Of a stretch of 64,000 bases of DNA, positions 36,426 through 46,099 are shown piece after piece (the stretch's first letter is position 1; each line of letters starts with the position of its first letter). This DNA is from Algoriphagus aestuarii (GTDB lineage: Bacteria; Bacteroidota; Bacteroidia; Cytophagales; Cyclobacteriaceae). Below the pieces are notes generated by a model, which searched no databases, was not told where the DNA came from, and saw only the letters and a list, made by a program, of their open reading frames with translations. Location of the stretch: NCBI GenBank assembly GCA_017051695.1, contig JAFIDK010000001.1:1-64000 (forward strand), written 5' to 3'. The translations under genes and the position numbers were made by a program.

Positions 36426-39239
36426 ATGAAATTCCTCATTTCATGCCTACTCTTGGCTGCCATCACTTTTTCCTCTCAAGCTCAATCCAAAATTAATATC
36501 AGTGGAGTGGTAAAAGACACAACGAATAGCCCGTTGGATTACACTTCCGTGCTTTTACTTACCCCAAAAGACTCTGCTTTGGTAGCTTATACCTTGACAA
36601 ATAAAAACGGAGAATATCAATTCAAAAATGTGGATAGGCAACCACTACTCATTAAGGCCACCTATATGGGCTATCTCCCACTTCAAAAGGAGCTGGTTCT
36701 TCCCGAGACAGGTGACCTGGAAGTGGAAGAAATTCAATTGATGCCAATTTTACAGGAACTCTATGAGGTGGTGGTAAAGGCTGCAAAAGCGCCTCTGATG
36801 ATGCGTGGAGACACGATTGAATATGATGCCAGCAAATTCAAAGTACCGCCTGGTGCGACTTTAGAAGAGCTTCTCAGAAAACTACCTGGAATACAAATTG
36901 ACGCTGATGGTAACATCATAGCCCAAGGGCAACAAATCCAGAAAGTAACAGTAGATGGAAGGCGATTTTTTGGAGGAAATACGAAGATGGCAACTCAAAA
37001 TTTAAATGCTGAATCTATCAGCAAACTTCAGCTATACGATGATAAGTCAGAACAGGCTAAACTCACTGGAGTAGATGACGGAGTGAAGGAAAAAACGTTG
37101 AATGTAGAACTAAAAGAGGAAGCTAAAAAAGGAGGTTTTGGAAAAATTTCCGCAGCAGGAGGAACTGATGATAGGTGGACGGCCAATGCTTCCTTTAATA
37201 AATTTGACAAAACAAATCAATTTTCAATTATAGGGTATGGAAATAATGTCAACCAAAGTGGTTTGTCATTTGACGACCTGCAAGAGTTTAGGGGAAGCAA
37301 TGCATTTCAATTTGGAGATACAGGGGATTTCGGTTTTAATGGAAGCGGAGGAATCTCATATGTTGTTTTTGGGGGAGATAATGAGGAATCTTTCGAAATT
37401 CCATTCAATAACCTTAGTTCAGGCTTTTCCAACAATCAGGCTTTCGGAATTAATTATAACTACCTAAAAGACAAAAAGGATTTTAGCAGCAATTACTTCT
37501 TTAGCCGAAGTGACCAAATCGTTGATAGTTACAATTCAAGAACAACTTTTCTAGACGACAATTCTTCATTCACTTCCACTGACAAAAGTACACAGAACAA
37601 CGTAGCAGGACATCATCGCGCAAATCTTCGTTTTCAAAATGAACTAGACAGCACCAATACCATTACACTTACTGGTAAAGCGAGGTTTAGCACATTAACT
37701 ACCTCTCTCTTAAGTTACCAGGAACTAATACGTAGTAGCACCGAGCAAAGCCAAATGGAACGCAATAACAAATCCGATAAATGGTCAGGCGCCTTTCAAG
37801 GTACTGCTATCTACAGGCATAAATTCAAGAAAAACGGAAGAACTTTTGCTGCAAGCCTTAGTAATACGTACAGCAAGGCAGACCAAGATGGCATCCAAAA
37901 ATCCATCGTAGACCTTGTTAACTCTACTGACCCTAACACGTACTTTAGAAATTTGGACCAAGTAAACCAAGCATTGAATAGCTCGAACTTGATCAAGTCA
38001 AGCTTACTCTTCGTCGAACCTATCAAAAAGACCTTATTTTGGGAATCGTTCTATAATTTCAGTCTTTCAACTAGTGAAACAGACCGTCAAGTATACGATG
38101 TAGAGGCAAGCGATACTCCTCAACTGAATCCTGATCTTAGCCGGTTTTTTGACAATACAATTACCTACAACCGACTAGGTTCAAGCATCAGATATGCCAA
38201 CAAAGGCTCCAACTTAAGTGTGGGCTTAGCAGCTTCCAATTACAAATTGAATGGTCAATTCTCGGTAGTACAAGAAAGTGAAATTCTTGGCGCAGTAGAT
38301 AAAAACTACATCAATTTAACCCCTAATGTTTCCTATTGGAAAACCATGAAAGGCAACAAGCGTCTTAACGCGGGCTATTCCATGGGTGTAACTCCCCCAA
38401 ATATTTCTGACTTGCAGCCTTTTAAGGATATTTCCAACCCTTTGTATATCCGAGAAGGAAATCCAGATTTAAAACCTGAAGTAGCACATTCTTTCAATAC
38501 AGGATATAGCATGTATGATCCTGCAACATTTATAAATTTTCGGATTACATTGAATTCGACTCTCTATGAAAGTCAAGTAGTTCAAAACCAAACCATTGAT
38601 CCCGAGACTTTTGTAACCACATTTAAGCCAGGGAACGTTTCCGGTGGTCAGCGGCATTTTTCCTACATAGGATTTGGATTTCCAATCGTAAAAACGAAAT
38701 TCAATGCATTCTTTAACGCAAATCCATCTTATTCAAAAAGTCTTACTTTAATCAATTCTTCCGAGACAGAGACCAATACCTTTAGCCATAATTTTGGGTT
38801 AAATCTAGATGCGACCCCTTTGGAATGGTTCAATATTTACGCCGGCACCTCATTCCGCCTAAGCAAAACCAAATACGAACAAAATCCATCCCAGAACCAG
38901 GACATCATTAATTGGAGTGCCTATACCAACATGAACATCAAGCTTCCAAAAAATTTCTTTTTGGACATGAAGTTCAACTACAACCGATATAAAAACGAAA
39001 GCTTTGGATTTGATCAGGAAGTACCTATTCTCAATGCATTTATCTATAAACTTCTAGGTGAGGCTAAAAAATGGGAGGTTAGGCTCTCTGCCTACGATAT
39101 CCTTAAGCAAAATCAAACCATTAGTCAATATGCGGGGCAAAACTTCGTTTCCACCGGTAGGATTGAAACTTTGTCCAGATATTTTCTACTTGGAGTGACC
39201 TATAATATGAGGGGGGTCGAAATAAAAAATAGAAGATAA
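36426..39239 (+). CDS. Outer-membrane beta-barrel protein with carboxypeptidase-regulatory-like domain
   Basis: 937 residues from ATG 36426 (the longer frame starts at TTG). Signal peptide ends SSQAQ. Then a CarboxypepD_reg-like beta-sandwich (about 25-105; GVVKDTTNSPLDYTSVLLL), a degenerate plug-like domain (about 110-220; ATLEELLRKLPGIQIDADG, VTVDGRRFFGG), and a large barrel of the PF14905 type ending in an aromatic strand (YFLLGVTYNMRGV). It resembles TonB-dependent transporters but is shorter in the plug. The GLPGLI gene follows after 28 nt, a pairing often seen in Bacteroidota. Ligand unknown. Confidence 0.88.
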   Translation: MKFLISCLLLAAITFSSQAQSKINISGVVKDTTNSPLDYTSVLLLTPKDSALVAYTLTNKNGEYQFKNVDRQPLLIKATYMGYLPLQKELVLPETGDLEVEEIQLMPILQELYEVVVKAAKAPLMMRGDTIEYDASKFKVPPGATLEELLRKLPGIQIDADGNIIAQGQQIQKVTVDGRRFFGGNTKMATQNLNAESISKLQLYDDKSEQAKLTGVDDGVKEKTLNVELKEEAKKGGFGKISAAGGTDDRWTANASFNKFDKTNQFSIIGYGNNVNQSGLSFDDLQEFRGSNAFQFGDTGDFGFNGSGGISYVVFGGDNEESFEIPFNNLSSGFSNNQAFGINYNYLKDKKDFSSNYFFSRSDQIVDSYNSRTTFLDDNSSFTSTDKSTQNNVAGHHRANLRFQNELDSTNTITLTGKARFSTLTTSLLSYQELIRSSTEQSQMERNNKSDKWSGAFQGTAIYRHKFKKNGRTFAASLSNTYSKADQDGIQKSIVDLVNSTDPNTYFRNLDQVNQALNSSNLIKSSLLFVEPIKKTLFWESFYNFSLSTSETDRQVYDVEASDTPQLNPDLSRFFDNTITYNRLGSSIRYANKGSNLSVGLAASNYKLNGQFSVVQESEILGAVDKNYINLTPNVSYWKTMKGNKRLNAGYSMGVTPPNISDLQPFKDISNPLYIREGNPDLKPEVAHSFNTGYSMYDPATFINFRITLNSTLYESQVVQNQTIDPETFVTTFKPGNVSGGQRHFSYIGFGFPIVKTKFNAFFNANPSYSKSLTLINSSETETNTFSHNFGLNLDATPLEWFNIYAGTSFRLSKTKYEQNPSQNQDIINWSAYTNMNIKLPKNFFLDMKFNYNRYKNESFGFDQEVPILNAFIYKLLGEAKKWEVRLSAYDILKQNQTISQYAGQNFVSTGRIETLSRYFLLGVTYNMRGVEIKNRR

Positions 39240-39267
39240 TTTTAATTAGCTGACAATTCATAAAACA

Positions 39268-40011
39268 ATGAAACTGAAATTAATTTATTCCATAGCATTG
39301 ATACTTATTTCTACTGGACTTAAGGCTCAAAACATAATAGGTGAAGTAGAATACAGGTACCGAATTTTCTATGATAAAATTTATTCTAACATGCCTCATA
39401 TTACTGAGCAAGAAAAGGACAGAATTCTACTTACCTGGAATAACCCAGAAGGTTACAGTACCCGAATGAAACTCCAGTTTTGGCCAGAAAAAAGCATTTA
39501 CACTTTCGGTGCTCCTTACGAGGTCCAAAGTTACTCTTGGCAAGTGGAGGACTATTTCATAGAAAACAATCTAGAGGACCAGACTTATTTGAAATACATG
39601 GATCAAATGGGTAAAACTTATATTGTCACTGACAGTCTAAATACCCCAAAATGGCGGGTCATGAATGAAATTCGAGACATTCTCGGACATATGTGTATGA
39701 AAGCTGTGACGGAAGACACTATCAAAGGACAAAAGATTACCGCGTGGTTTGCATCAGATATTCCCGTTCCAACTGGCCCTGAAGAGCAATTCGGGCTACC
39801 GGGTTTGATTTTGGCCTATGATGTAAATGACGGCATGCTGATCGTGGAAGCGGAGAAAATCACCTTTGGGGAACCAGAAGAAATCATTACCCTTCCGAAA
39901 AAAATGAAAGGTAGAGAGGTTACTGGAGCCAAATATCAGGACCTGGTCCGAGAGTTTATCCAGACTTCCACTGATAGTAAGCGGGCTTGGATGTGGGAAA
40001 TAAGATATTGA
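39268..40011 (+). CDS. GLPGLI family secreted protein
   Basis: 247 residues, signal peptide ending LKAQ. The family-defining motif is present as EEQFGLPGLILAYDVNDG (around residues 174-191). GLPGLI proteins (TIGR01200) are Bacteroidota-specific, often next to outer-membrane barrel proteins as here. Proposed roles include extracytoplasmic binding or assembly, none proven. 28 nt behind the barrel gene, so presumably one operon. Confidence 0.92.
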   Translation: MKLKLIYSIALILISTGLKAQNIIGEVEYRYRIFYDKIYSNMPHITEQEKDRILLTWNNPEGYSTRMKLQFWPEKSIYTFGAPYEVQSYSWQVEDYFIENNLEDQTYLKYMDQMGKTYIVTDSLNTPKWRVMNEIRDILGHMCMKAVTEDTIKGQKITAWFASDIPVPTGPEEQFGLPGLILAYDVNDGMLIVEAEKITFGEPEEIITLPKKMKGREVTGAKYQDLVREFIQTSTDSKRAWMWEIRY

Positions 40012-40079
40012 GAAGTTTGCTAGAAACATGGAAATTTTGACTTTCTCAAAAAATACAATATCAAAACAAGGTATTTTGA

Positions 40080-40394
40080 CTAACCCTGTCCAAAAGGATG
40101 ATTTCTTTTGGATGGAGAAACAAAAACGATTTCCAACCTAAACCCCATTCCTAAAATCCTTGCGCCATTTTTAAAATGATTCTTTACTGCTTTTTGAATT
40201 ATCATCATTCTTTCACCGCCAAGACTTCCACATAGAGAATCCTTTCTACTTGAAATCAAAAGGTCTTTGGAGTCCCCTTCTAAATCCTGAGCAAATTTTA
40301 AATCATACCAAGGAATTATTTCTTCAAATTTCCTGACAATTAACCCCGCTACTCTTGCCTCCTTTCGGAGATTAGCCCTAATTTGAAGTCTCAA
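40080..40394 (-). CDS. Orphan small reading frame, doubtful
   Basis: 104 codons from a TTG, or about 42 from an internal ATG-ATG. Composition is protein-like: KFEEIIPWYDLKFAQDLEGD, GSLGGERMMIIQKAVKNHF. It is antisense to the intergenic gap between the GLPGLI gene and dnaE and shadows no other gene, but matches no family I know. Could be a small gene, a remnant, or chance. The 396-bp gap otherwise holds nothing recognisable. Confidence 0.3.
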   Translation of the reverse strand: MRLQIRANLRKEARVAGLIVRKFEEIIPWYDLKFAQDLEGDSKDLLISSRKDSLCGSLGGERMMIIQKAVKNHFKNGARILGMGFRLEIVFVSPSKRNHPFGQG

Positions 40395-40407
40395 TTTCCC
40401 AAGCTGT

Positions 40408-43400
40408 ATGTATTTAATTTTTGATACCGAAACGACAGGTCTTCCTCGCGATTACAATGCTCCCATGTCAGATGTTGACAACTGGCCCCGACTGGTTCAA
40501 CTCGCCTGGCAACTGCATGATGCGACGGGAAAACTGATTTCAAATCATAATTACATCATCAAACCTGAGGGCTTTACCATTCCTTATAATGCAGAGAAAG
40601 TCCACGGAATCTCTACCAAAAGAGCAGAAAAAGAGGGACACGATCTCAAACAGATTTTAGGAATATTTGAGGGAGACGTCAGACAAGCCCAGTACCTGGT
40701 AGGTCACAATGTGGAATTTGATATCAATGTCGTGGGTTCGGAATTTTTGAGAGCAAAAGCTCCTATGCCGCTCACAGCTACTCAACTGGACACAAAGGAT
40801 ATTTCCACAGAATTCTGTGCAATACCGGGAGGAAGAGGCGGAAAATATAAATGGCCTACCCTGACAGAACTACATCAAAAACTTTTTGGGAAAGGCTTTG
40901 GAGATGCTCACGATGCGGCATACGATGTAGATGCTACAGCTCGATGTTTTTTTGGGTTGATTACCCAAGGAGTCCAAGCTCCTGAGGCCGGCCTTACCCT
41001 GGACCAAGTCCTATATGAAGCGCCGAAGTTGGCCGAAGCTAACTTTGCGCAAGCAAAAGATGTCCAAAAAGCTGCTGCAAAAGACATTCTGAAACAAGCT
41101 GGGAAAGCTGATATTTCAGATTTGACAGATGTCCCTTTTACACATTTACATGTGCATAGTCAGTACTCCGTTCTCCAAGCTACATCAGAAATCCCTGCTT
41201 TGGTATCCAGAGCAAAGGAACTCGGCATGCAGGCCATCGCGATGACGGATCATGGCAATATGATGGGAGCTTTTCACTTTGTGAAAGAGGCGATGGGAAA
41301 AGACCTCAAACCAATTTTGGGATGTGAATTTAACCTTTGTAGAGATCGAAAAAACAAAGCCAATAAAGACGATGGCTATCAAACTGTATTACTTGCCAAA
41401 AACAAATCGGGGTATCATAATCTTGCAAAATTAGCTTCCTATGCGAATATTGAGGGATTCTATTATGTACCCCGTATAGATAGAGATGTCTTAGTTCAAT
41501 ATAAAGAAAACCTCATTGCCACTACCGGCGGACTTTGGGGTGAAATTCCATTTTTGATTTTGAATGTCGGTGAAACTCAGGCTGAAGAAGCATTTCTCTG
41601 GTGGAAAGAGCAGTTTGGAGAGGATTTTTATGTGGAATTAAATCGGCATGGAGTACCGGAAGAAGAAAAAGTCAATGAGGTATTGTTAGAGTTTGCCCGC
41701 AAGTATGATGTAAAATACTTTGCCGCAAATAACTCCTACTACAACGAAAAGACGGATGCCAAAGCCCATGATGTGTTGCTTTGTGTGAAAGATGGGGAAC
41801 TGGTAGAAAAGCCTAAAAAATACATTGGGAAAAGAGGTCGTGAATTCCGATATGGGTTTCCGAATGATGAATTCTACATCAAAAGTCCGGATGAAATGAA
41901 AAAGCTTTTTGCCGATTTACCAGAGGCAATTGAGTGTACACAGGAAATAGTAGACAAAATCGAAGCCTATAAATTGGCGAGAGAAGTATTGCTGCCAAAA
42001 TTTGATATCCCTGATGAATTTAAACATCCTGAGGACGATGTAGACGGAGGAAAAAGAGGTGAAAATGCTTTCCTGAGGCATTTGACCTATGAAGGAGCAA
42101 AAAAACGATACAAAGAAATCACTCCGGAAATTCAGGAAAGGTTGGATTTCGAATTGGCTACCATCGAAAAAACAGGCTATCCAGGTTACTTTTTGATTGT
42201 ACAGGATTTTACAGGAGAAGCCAGGAAGATGGGAGTGTCAGTTGGCCCGGGTCGTGGATCGGCTGCTGGATCTGCAGTCGCCTATTGTATCGGAATTACC
42301 AATGTGGATCCCATCGAGTATGATCTCCTTTTTGAGAGATTCCTAAATCCAGACAGGGTTTCACTTCCCGATATTGATATTGACTTTGATGATGAAGGCC
42401 GCCAAAGCGTCATCGACTATGTGATCAAAAAATACGGTTCCAACCAGGTAGCACAAATTATCACCTACGGCACCATGGCTGCCAAATCCGCCATCCGCGA
42501 TACAGCGAGGGTTTTGAATTTGCCTTTGGCAGAAGCCGGGAGGTTGGCAAACCTGGTCCCTGACATTAAACTGAAAGCACTGTTTGGAATGGCTGGAAAC
42601 AGGGCCGCGCTTTCTGACAAGTTGAAAGGACAAGGTGAAATGATCGCCAAAGCTGATGAACTCATCAGAATATCCAAAGGTCAAGATGAATCCGCCAGAA
42701 CCATCAACCAAGCGACCATGCTGGAAGGATCAGTTAGAAACCTCGGTATCCATGCTTGCGGGGTGATCATCACTCCTGACGACATCACCAATTTCGTTCC
42801 TGTTGCCTTGGCAAAAGATTCTGACATGGTTTGTACCCAGTTTGACAACTCCGTGGTAGAATCTGCCGGACTGCTAAAAATGGACTTCTTGGGTTTAAAA
42901 ACCCTGACATTAATCAAAACTGCGATCAAAATTGTAAAGGAAAGACATGGTATTGAACTGGATGCTGACGCTTTCCCAATCGATGACGAAAAGACTTATG
43001 AGCTATTCCAAAGAGGTGAAACAGTAGGTATTTTCCAATATGAATCTGCGGGAATGCAGAAATACATGCGGGAACTGAAACCAACCGTATTTGCAGATTT
43101 GATTGCCATGAATGCACTTTATCGTCCAGGTCCATTGGCATATATTCCTTCTTTCATCAAGAGAAAGCATGGGACGGAACCGATCGAATACGATCTGGAG
43201 GATATGAAGGAATTCCTAGAAGAAACCTACGGGATTACAGTCTATCAGGAACAGGTGATGCTACTTTCTCAAAAACTTGCCGGATTCACGAAAGGTGAGG
43301 CAGATGTTTTGAGAAAGGCCATGGGTAAGAAACAAAAGGACGTGCTGGATAAGATGAAGCCAAAATTTATCGAGCAGGCATCTGCCAAAGGGCATGACGC

Positions 43401-44694
43401 AAAAAAACTGGCAAAAATCTGGACTGACTGGGAAGCTTTTGCATCCTATGCGTTTAACAAATCACATTCCACCTGTTATGCTTGGATTGCTTACCAGACG
43501 GCCTATTTAAAAGCTCACTATCCAGCAGAATACCTCGCATCGGTACTTAGTAACAACATGAATGACATCACTCAGGTGACGTTTTTTATGGAAGAATGCA
43601 AGCGGGCAGGCATTCCTGTTTTGGGCCCAGATGTCAACGAATCCAAAAATGGGTTTACCGTAAACGCTGCTGGAGAAATCCGATTTGGAATGGCAGCCAT
43701 CAAAGGGGCAGGAACTGCTGCAGTTGATGAAATCATCAAAGAAAGGGAAGCAAACGGTCCATTTAAAAATATTTTTGACTTTGCGAAGCGTGTCAGTTCA
43801 AAAGCACTCAATAAGAAAACCATGGAAGCTCTGGCGATGGCAGGAGGTTTTGATTGCTTTAAAGAGCATCACAGAAGACAATATTTGGAAGCCCCTGATG
43901 GAGATCTGACTTTGATCGAAAAAGCCACCAAATACGCCCAAAAAGTACAGCAGGAAGAAGAAAGTGCGCAGGTTAGCCTTTTCGGAGGTGGCGGTGGCAG
44001 CATGGATGTGCCTTTGCCTTCAGTGCCGCCGATGGAGCCATTTTCACAGCTTCAGCAGTTAAACATCGAAAAAGAGGTCGTCGGGCTATATATTTCTGGA
44101 CACCCATTGGATCAATACAGATTGGAAATCGAATCCTTCACCAATGCCAATCTCCCGGAATTGAATGACCTGGAAAGCCTGAAAAACAAGAAGGAATTAA
44201 AAATTGCAGGATCGGTAACCAGTTTTGCCCACAGAACTACTAAAAACGGAAAACCATTTGGAACCTTGACTTTAGAGGATTACCATGGAGGTTTTACATT
44301 CTTCCTATTTGGGGAAGACTACGTAAAGTTCAAGGAATACTTCATGACAGGTTGGTTCCTTTATCTTTCTGGGCAAATCGTAGGAAAGAGATGGGCGGAG
44401 AATGAACTGGAATTTAAAATCACCAACATCATGCTGCTCAGTGAGGTCCGTGGCAAAATGGTCAAGGGACTTCGTGTAAATATAGATCTGGATGATCTGA
44501 CGCTTGATCTGATGGAAAAGCTTGAGGCTATTACTGAAAAATACAAAGGCGAAGCAAAACTCTATTTTGATATTGTGGATAGAAAGGAAAACATTGCATT
44601 GGAGTTGTTTTCAAAGAAATTTTCCATTGATCCAAGTGCTGAGATGATCAAAGAGTTGAAAGAGATTCCAGAAGTGGTTTATAAGGTAATTTAA
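40408..44694 (+). CDS. dnaE: DNA polymerase III alpha subunit with fused DEDDh exonuclease
   Basis: 1428 residues. (1) 1-190: DnaQ-like DEDDh exonuclease, catalytic D6, E8 (FDTETTG), D105 (HNVEFD), H168 and D173 (AHDAAYD). (2) ~245-450: PHP domain; HLHVHSQYSVLQATS keeps the histidines but has Gln where metal-binding PHPs usually have Asp. (3) ~580-1150: C-family palm with GPGRGSAAGS and catalytic PDIDIDF, then fingers. (4) ~1150-1220: helix-hairpin-helix. (5) ~1265-1345: OB fold. The fused editing exonuclease is normal for Bacteroidota DnaE. It would supply proofreading in place of a separate epsilon. Confidence 0.96.
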   Translation: MYLIFDTETTGLPRDYNAPMSDVDNWPRLVQLAWQLHDATGKLISNHNYIIKPEGFTIPYNAEKVHGISTKRAEKEGHDLKQILGIFEGDVRQAQYLVGHNVEFDINVVGSEFLRAKAPMPLTATQLDTKDISTEFCAIPGGRGGKYKWPTLTELHQKLFGKGFGDAHDAAYDVDATARCFFGLITQGVQAPEAGLTLDQVLYEAPKLAEANFAQAKDVQKAAAKDILKQAGKADISDLTDVPFTHLHVHSQYSVLQATSEIPALVSRAKELGMQAIAMTDHGNMMGAFHFVKEAMGKDLKPILGCEFNLCRDRKNKANKDDGYQTVLLAKNKSGYHNLAKLASYANIEGFYYVPRIDRDVLVQYKENLIATTGGLWGEIPFLILNVGETQAEEAFLWWKEQFGEDFYVELNRHGVPEEEKVNEVLLEFARKYDVKYFAANNSYYNEKTDAKAHDVLLCVKDGELVEKPKKYIGKRGREFRYGFPNDEFYIKSPDEMKKLFADLPEAIECTQEIVDKIEAYKLAREVLLPKFDIPDEFKHPEDDVDGGKRGENAFLRHLTYEGAKKRYKEITPEIQERLDFELATIEKTGYPGYFLIVQDFTGEARKMGVSVGPGRGSAAGSAVAYCIGITNVDPIEYDLLFERFLNPDRVSLPDIDIDFDDEGRQSVIDYVIKKYGSNQVAQIITYGTMAAKSAIRDTARVLNLPLAEAGRLANLVPDIKLKALFGMAGNRAALSDKLKGQGEMIAKADELIRISKGQDESARTINQATMLEGSVRNLGIHACGVIITPDDITNFVPVALAKDSDMVCTQFDNSVVESAGLLKMDFLGLKTLTLIKTAIKIVKERHGIELDADAFPIDDEKTYELFQRGETVGIFQYESAGMQKYMRELKPTVFADLIAMNALYRPGPLAYIPSFIKRKHGTEPIEYDLEDMKEFLEETYGITVYQEQVMLLSQKLAGFTKGEADVLRKAMGKKQKDVLDKMKPKFIEQASAKGHDAKKLAKIWTDWEAFASYAFNKSHSTCYAWIAYQTAYLKAHYPAEYLASVLSNNMNDITQVTFFMEECKRAGIPVLGPDVNESKNGFTVNAAGEIRFGMAAIKGAGTAAVDEIIKEREANGPFKNIFDFAKRVSSKALNKKTMEALAMAGGFDCFKEHHRRQYLEAPDGDLTLIEKATKYAQKVQQEEESAQVSLFGGGGGSMDVPLPSVPPMEPFSQLQQLNIEKEVVGLYISGHPLDQYRLEIESFTNANLPELNDLESLKNKKELKIAGSVTSFAHRTTKNGKPFGTLTLEDYHGGFTFFLFGEDYVKFKEYFMTGWFLYLSGQIVGKRWAENELEFKITNIMLLSEVRGKMVKGLRVNIDLDDLTLDLMEKLEAITEKYKGEAKLYFDIVDRKENIALELFSKKFSIDPSAEMIKELKEIPEVVYKVI

Positions 44695-44796
44695 AGGTTT
44701 AAAAAGAAATAGACGCTATAGTGAATTAGTTTTCATCTTTATTAGTTTTCAAAATTATTCTACTTAAATTCAACAGGTTACAGAATTAAAAGCCTA

Positions 44797-45579
44797 ATGG
44801 ATATGAAGAAAATTTTGAGCATTCTCATTTTCGGATTTTTAGTGTCTTGTACTAATCCGGAACTGCCTGTTTCGCCAGAAAAAATGGATGAAAATCTGCT
44901 TGCCCTTCATCAAGCTTTAGAAGGTCAATTATTAACGCCCATTGGTAAACTTAAAAGTGAAAACTACTATTATGGCCCAGAAACCCTCCAATATAGAACT
45001 GATTTCTATTATGATTCTCAAGAGCGTGAAGTTTTAAAATTTGTCATTAATGATGGAGACACCGCAAGTGTTAACTTGAATAGGTACTTATCCAATGGAA
45101 AGCTTGATAAAACTAGTGTTTTTTCTCCATCTCCAACTGGCTTAATTTATTCTTACGATTTTCAGCATACTTACGAAAATGATGGAAGAAAAATTGAGGT
45201 GTTGAGGGGGATAGATGGAGAGTTTGTTCTGTATTCCAGGTTTATTTACGATGATTTGGGAAGGTTAAAATCCTACCAAAGAGGTACGGATTCAGCATTT
45301 GATTTACATGAATATCTCTATGAATCTGAAAGTTCAGATCTTATCATTGGAGAAAACTATTCCCAGACAGGAATGACAGAACCTTTTTATAGATATAAAT
45401 ACGATTACAATGTAAATGGTTGGTTGGTGTCGAAATCCCTTCAGATTCTAGGTCCGGATTTTCGTCCTGCTTTTCAATATGCCTATAATACCGAAGGCCA
45501 GCTGATTGAAGAAATAACAAATGACCTTTACTTTGGAACCACTCCTGTCGAAAGAAAAACCTATCAATACTATGAATGA
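44797..45579 (+). CDS. Hypothetical lipoprotein with YD-like repeats
   Basis: 260 residues. Lipobox LVSC (Cys about residue 18). The mature part carries loose Tyr-Asp/Asn-x-x-G repeats of the RHS/YD style: FYYDSQERE, FIYDDLGRLKSYQRG, YDYNVNGWLVSKSL, YAYNTEGQLIEEITND. Such repeats form beta-wrap structures. No toxin module is present. Alternative ATG at 44803 (second Met). Function unknown. Confidence 0.7.
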   Translation: MDMKKILSILIFGFLVSCTNPELPVSPEKMDENLLALHQALEGQLLTPIGKLKSENYYYGPETLQYRTDFYYDSQEREVLKFVINDGDTASVNLNRYLSNGKLDKTSVFSPSPTGLIYSYDFQHTYENDGRKIEVLRGIDGEFVLYSRFIYDDLGRLKSYQRGTDSAFDLHEYLYESESSDLIIGENYSQTGMTEPFYRYKYDYNVNGWLVSKSLQILGPDFRPAFQYAYNTEGQLIEEITNDLYFGTTPVERKTYQYYE

Positions 45580-45667
45580 GAAAGCAATTGATAATTTTTC
45601 TCTATTAATCATAGACAAAAAATTTAAAACGATCGGAACTTATTATTCTTCAATCGGCTTTTGCTCA

Positions 45668-45675
45668 TATATTTG
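45668..45675 (+). promoter_or_regulatory. Promoter -7 element of trxA
   Basis: TATATTTG, exact TAnnTTTG match, 33 nt upstream of the trxA ATG. No convincing -33 TTTG at 19-20 nt. Confidence 0.45.
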
Positions 45676-45707
45676 AAAAAATTAAGCAAATTTAAACTAA
45701 ACATACA

Positions 45708-46028
45708 ATGGGAAAAGCAATTGAAATCACTGATGCGAACTTCGAAGAAATTATCAAATCCGAACAACCAATCTTGGTGGATTTCTGGGCAGAGTGGTGT
45801 GGACCTTGTAAAATGATCGGGCCGGTAGTAGAGGAATTAGCTGGTGATTATGACGGGAAAGCTGTCATTGGAAAAGTAGATGTTGATGCAAACCCATCTG
45901 TTGCACAGGCTTTTGGAATCAGATCTATCCCGACTTTATTGTTCTTCAAAGGAGGACAAATCGTAGACAAACAAATAGGTGCAGTTCCAAAATCTGTTTT
46001 AGCTCAGAAGCTAGACGCGCAGCTTTAA
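45708..46028 (+). CDS. trxA: Thioredoxin
   Basis: 106 residues, canonical thioredoxin: FWAEWCGPCKMIGPV active site, the cis-proline in IRSIPTLLFFKGG. Cytosolic disulfide reductase. Own promoter and own terminator, monocistronic. Confidence 0.96.
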   Translation: MGKAIEITDANFEEIIKSEQPILVDFWAEWCGPCKMIGPVVEELAGDYDGKAVIGKVDVDANPSVAQAFGIRSIPTLLFFKGGQIVDKQIGAVPKSVLAQKLDAQL

Positions 46029-46054
46029 TAGCATTGATTTATTATTATGAGTAG

Positions 46055-46085
46055 AGCCACAGGGTATTCCTTGTGGCTTTTTTTT
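46055..46085 (+). terminator. Intrinsic terminator of trxA
   Basis: AGCCACAGGG (46055-46064) pairs with CCTTGTGGCT (46069-46078) over 10 bp (one G-U), TATT loop, then eight T. It excludes the far-upstream TTG start for mnmH, which lies inside the hairpin. Confidence 0.92.
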
Positions 46086-46099
46086 ATCTTAATGGTTCG

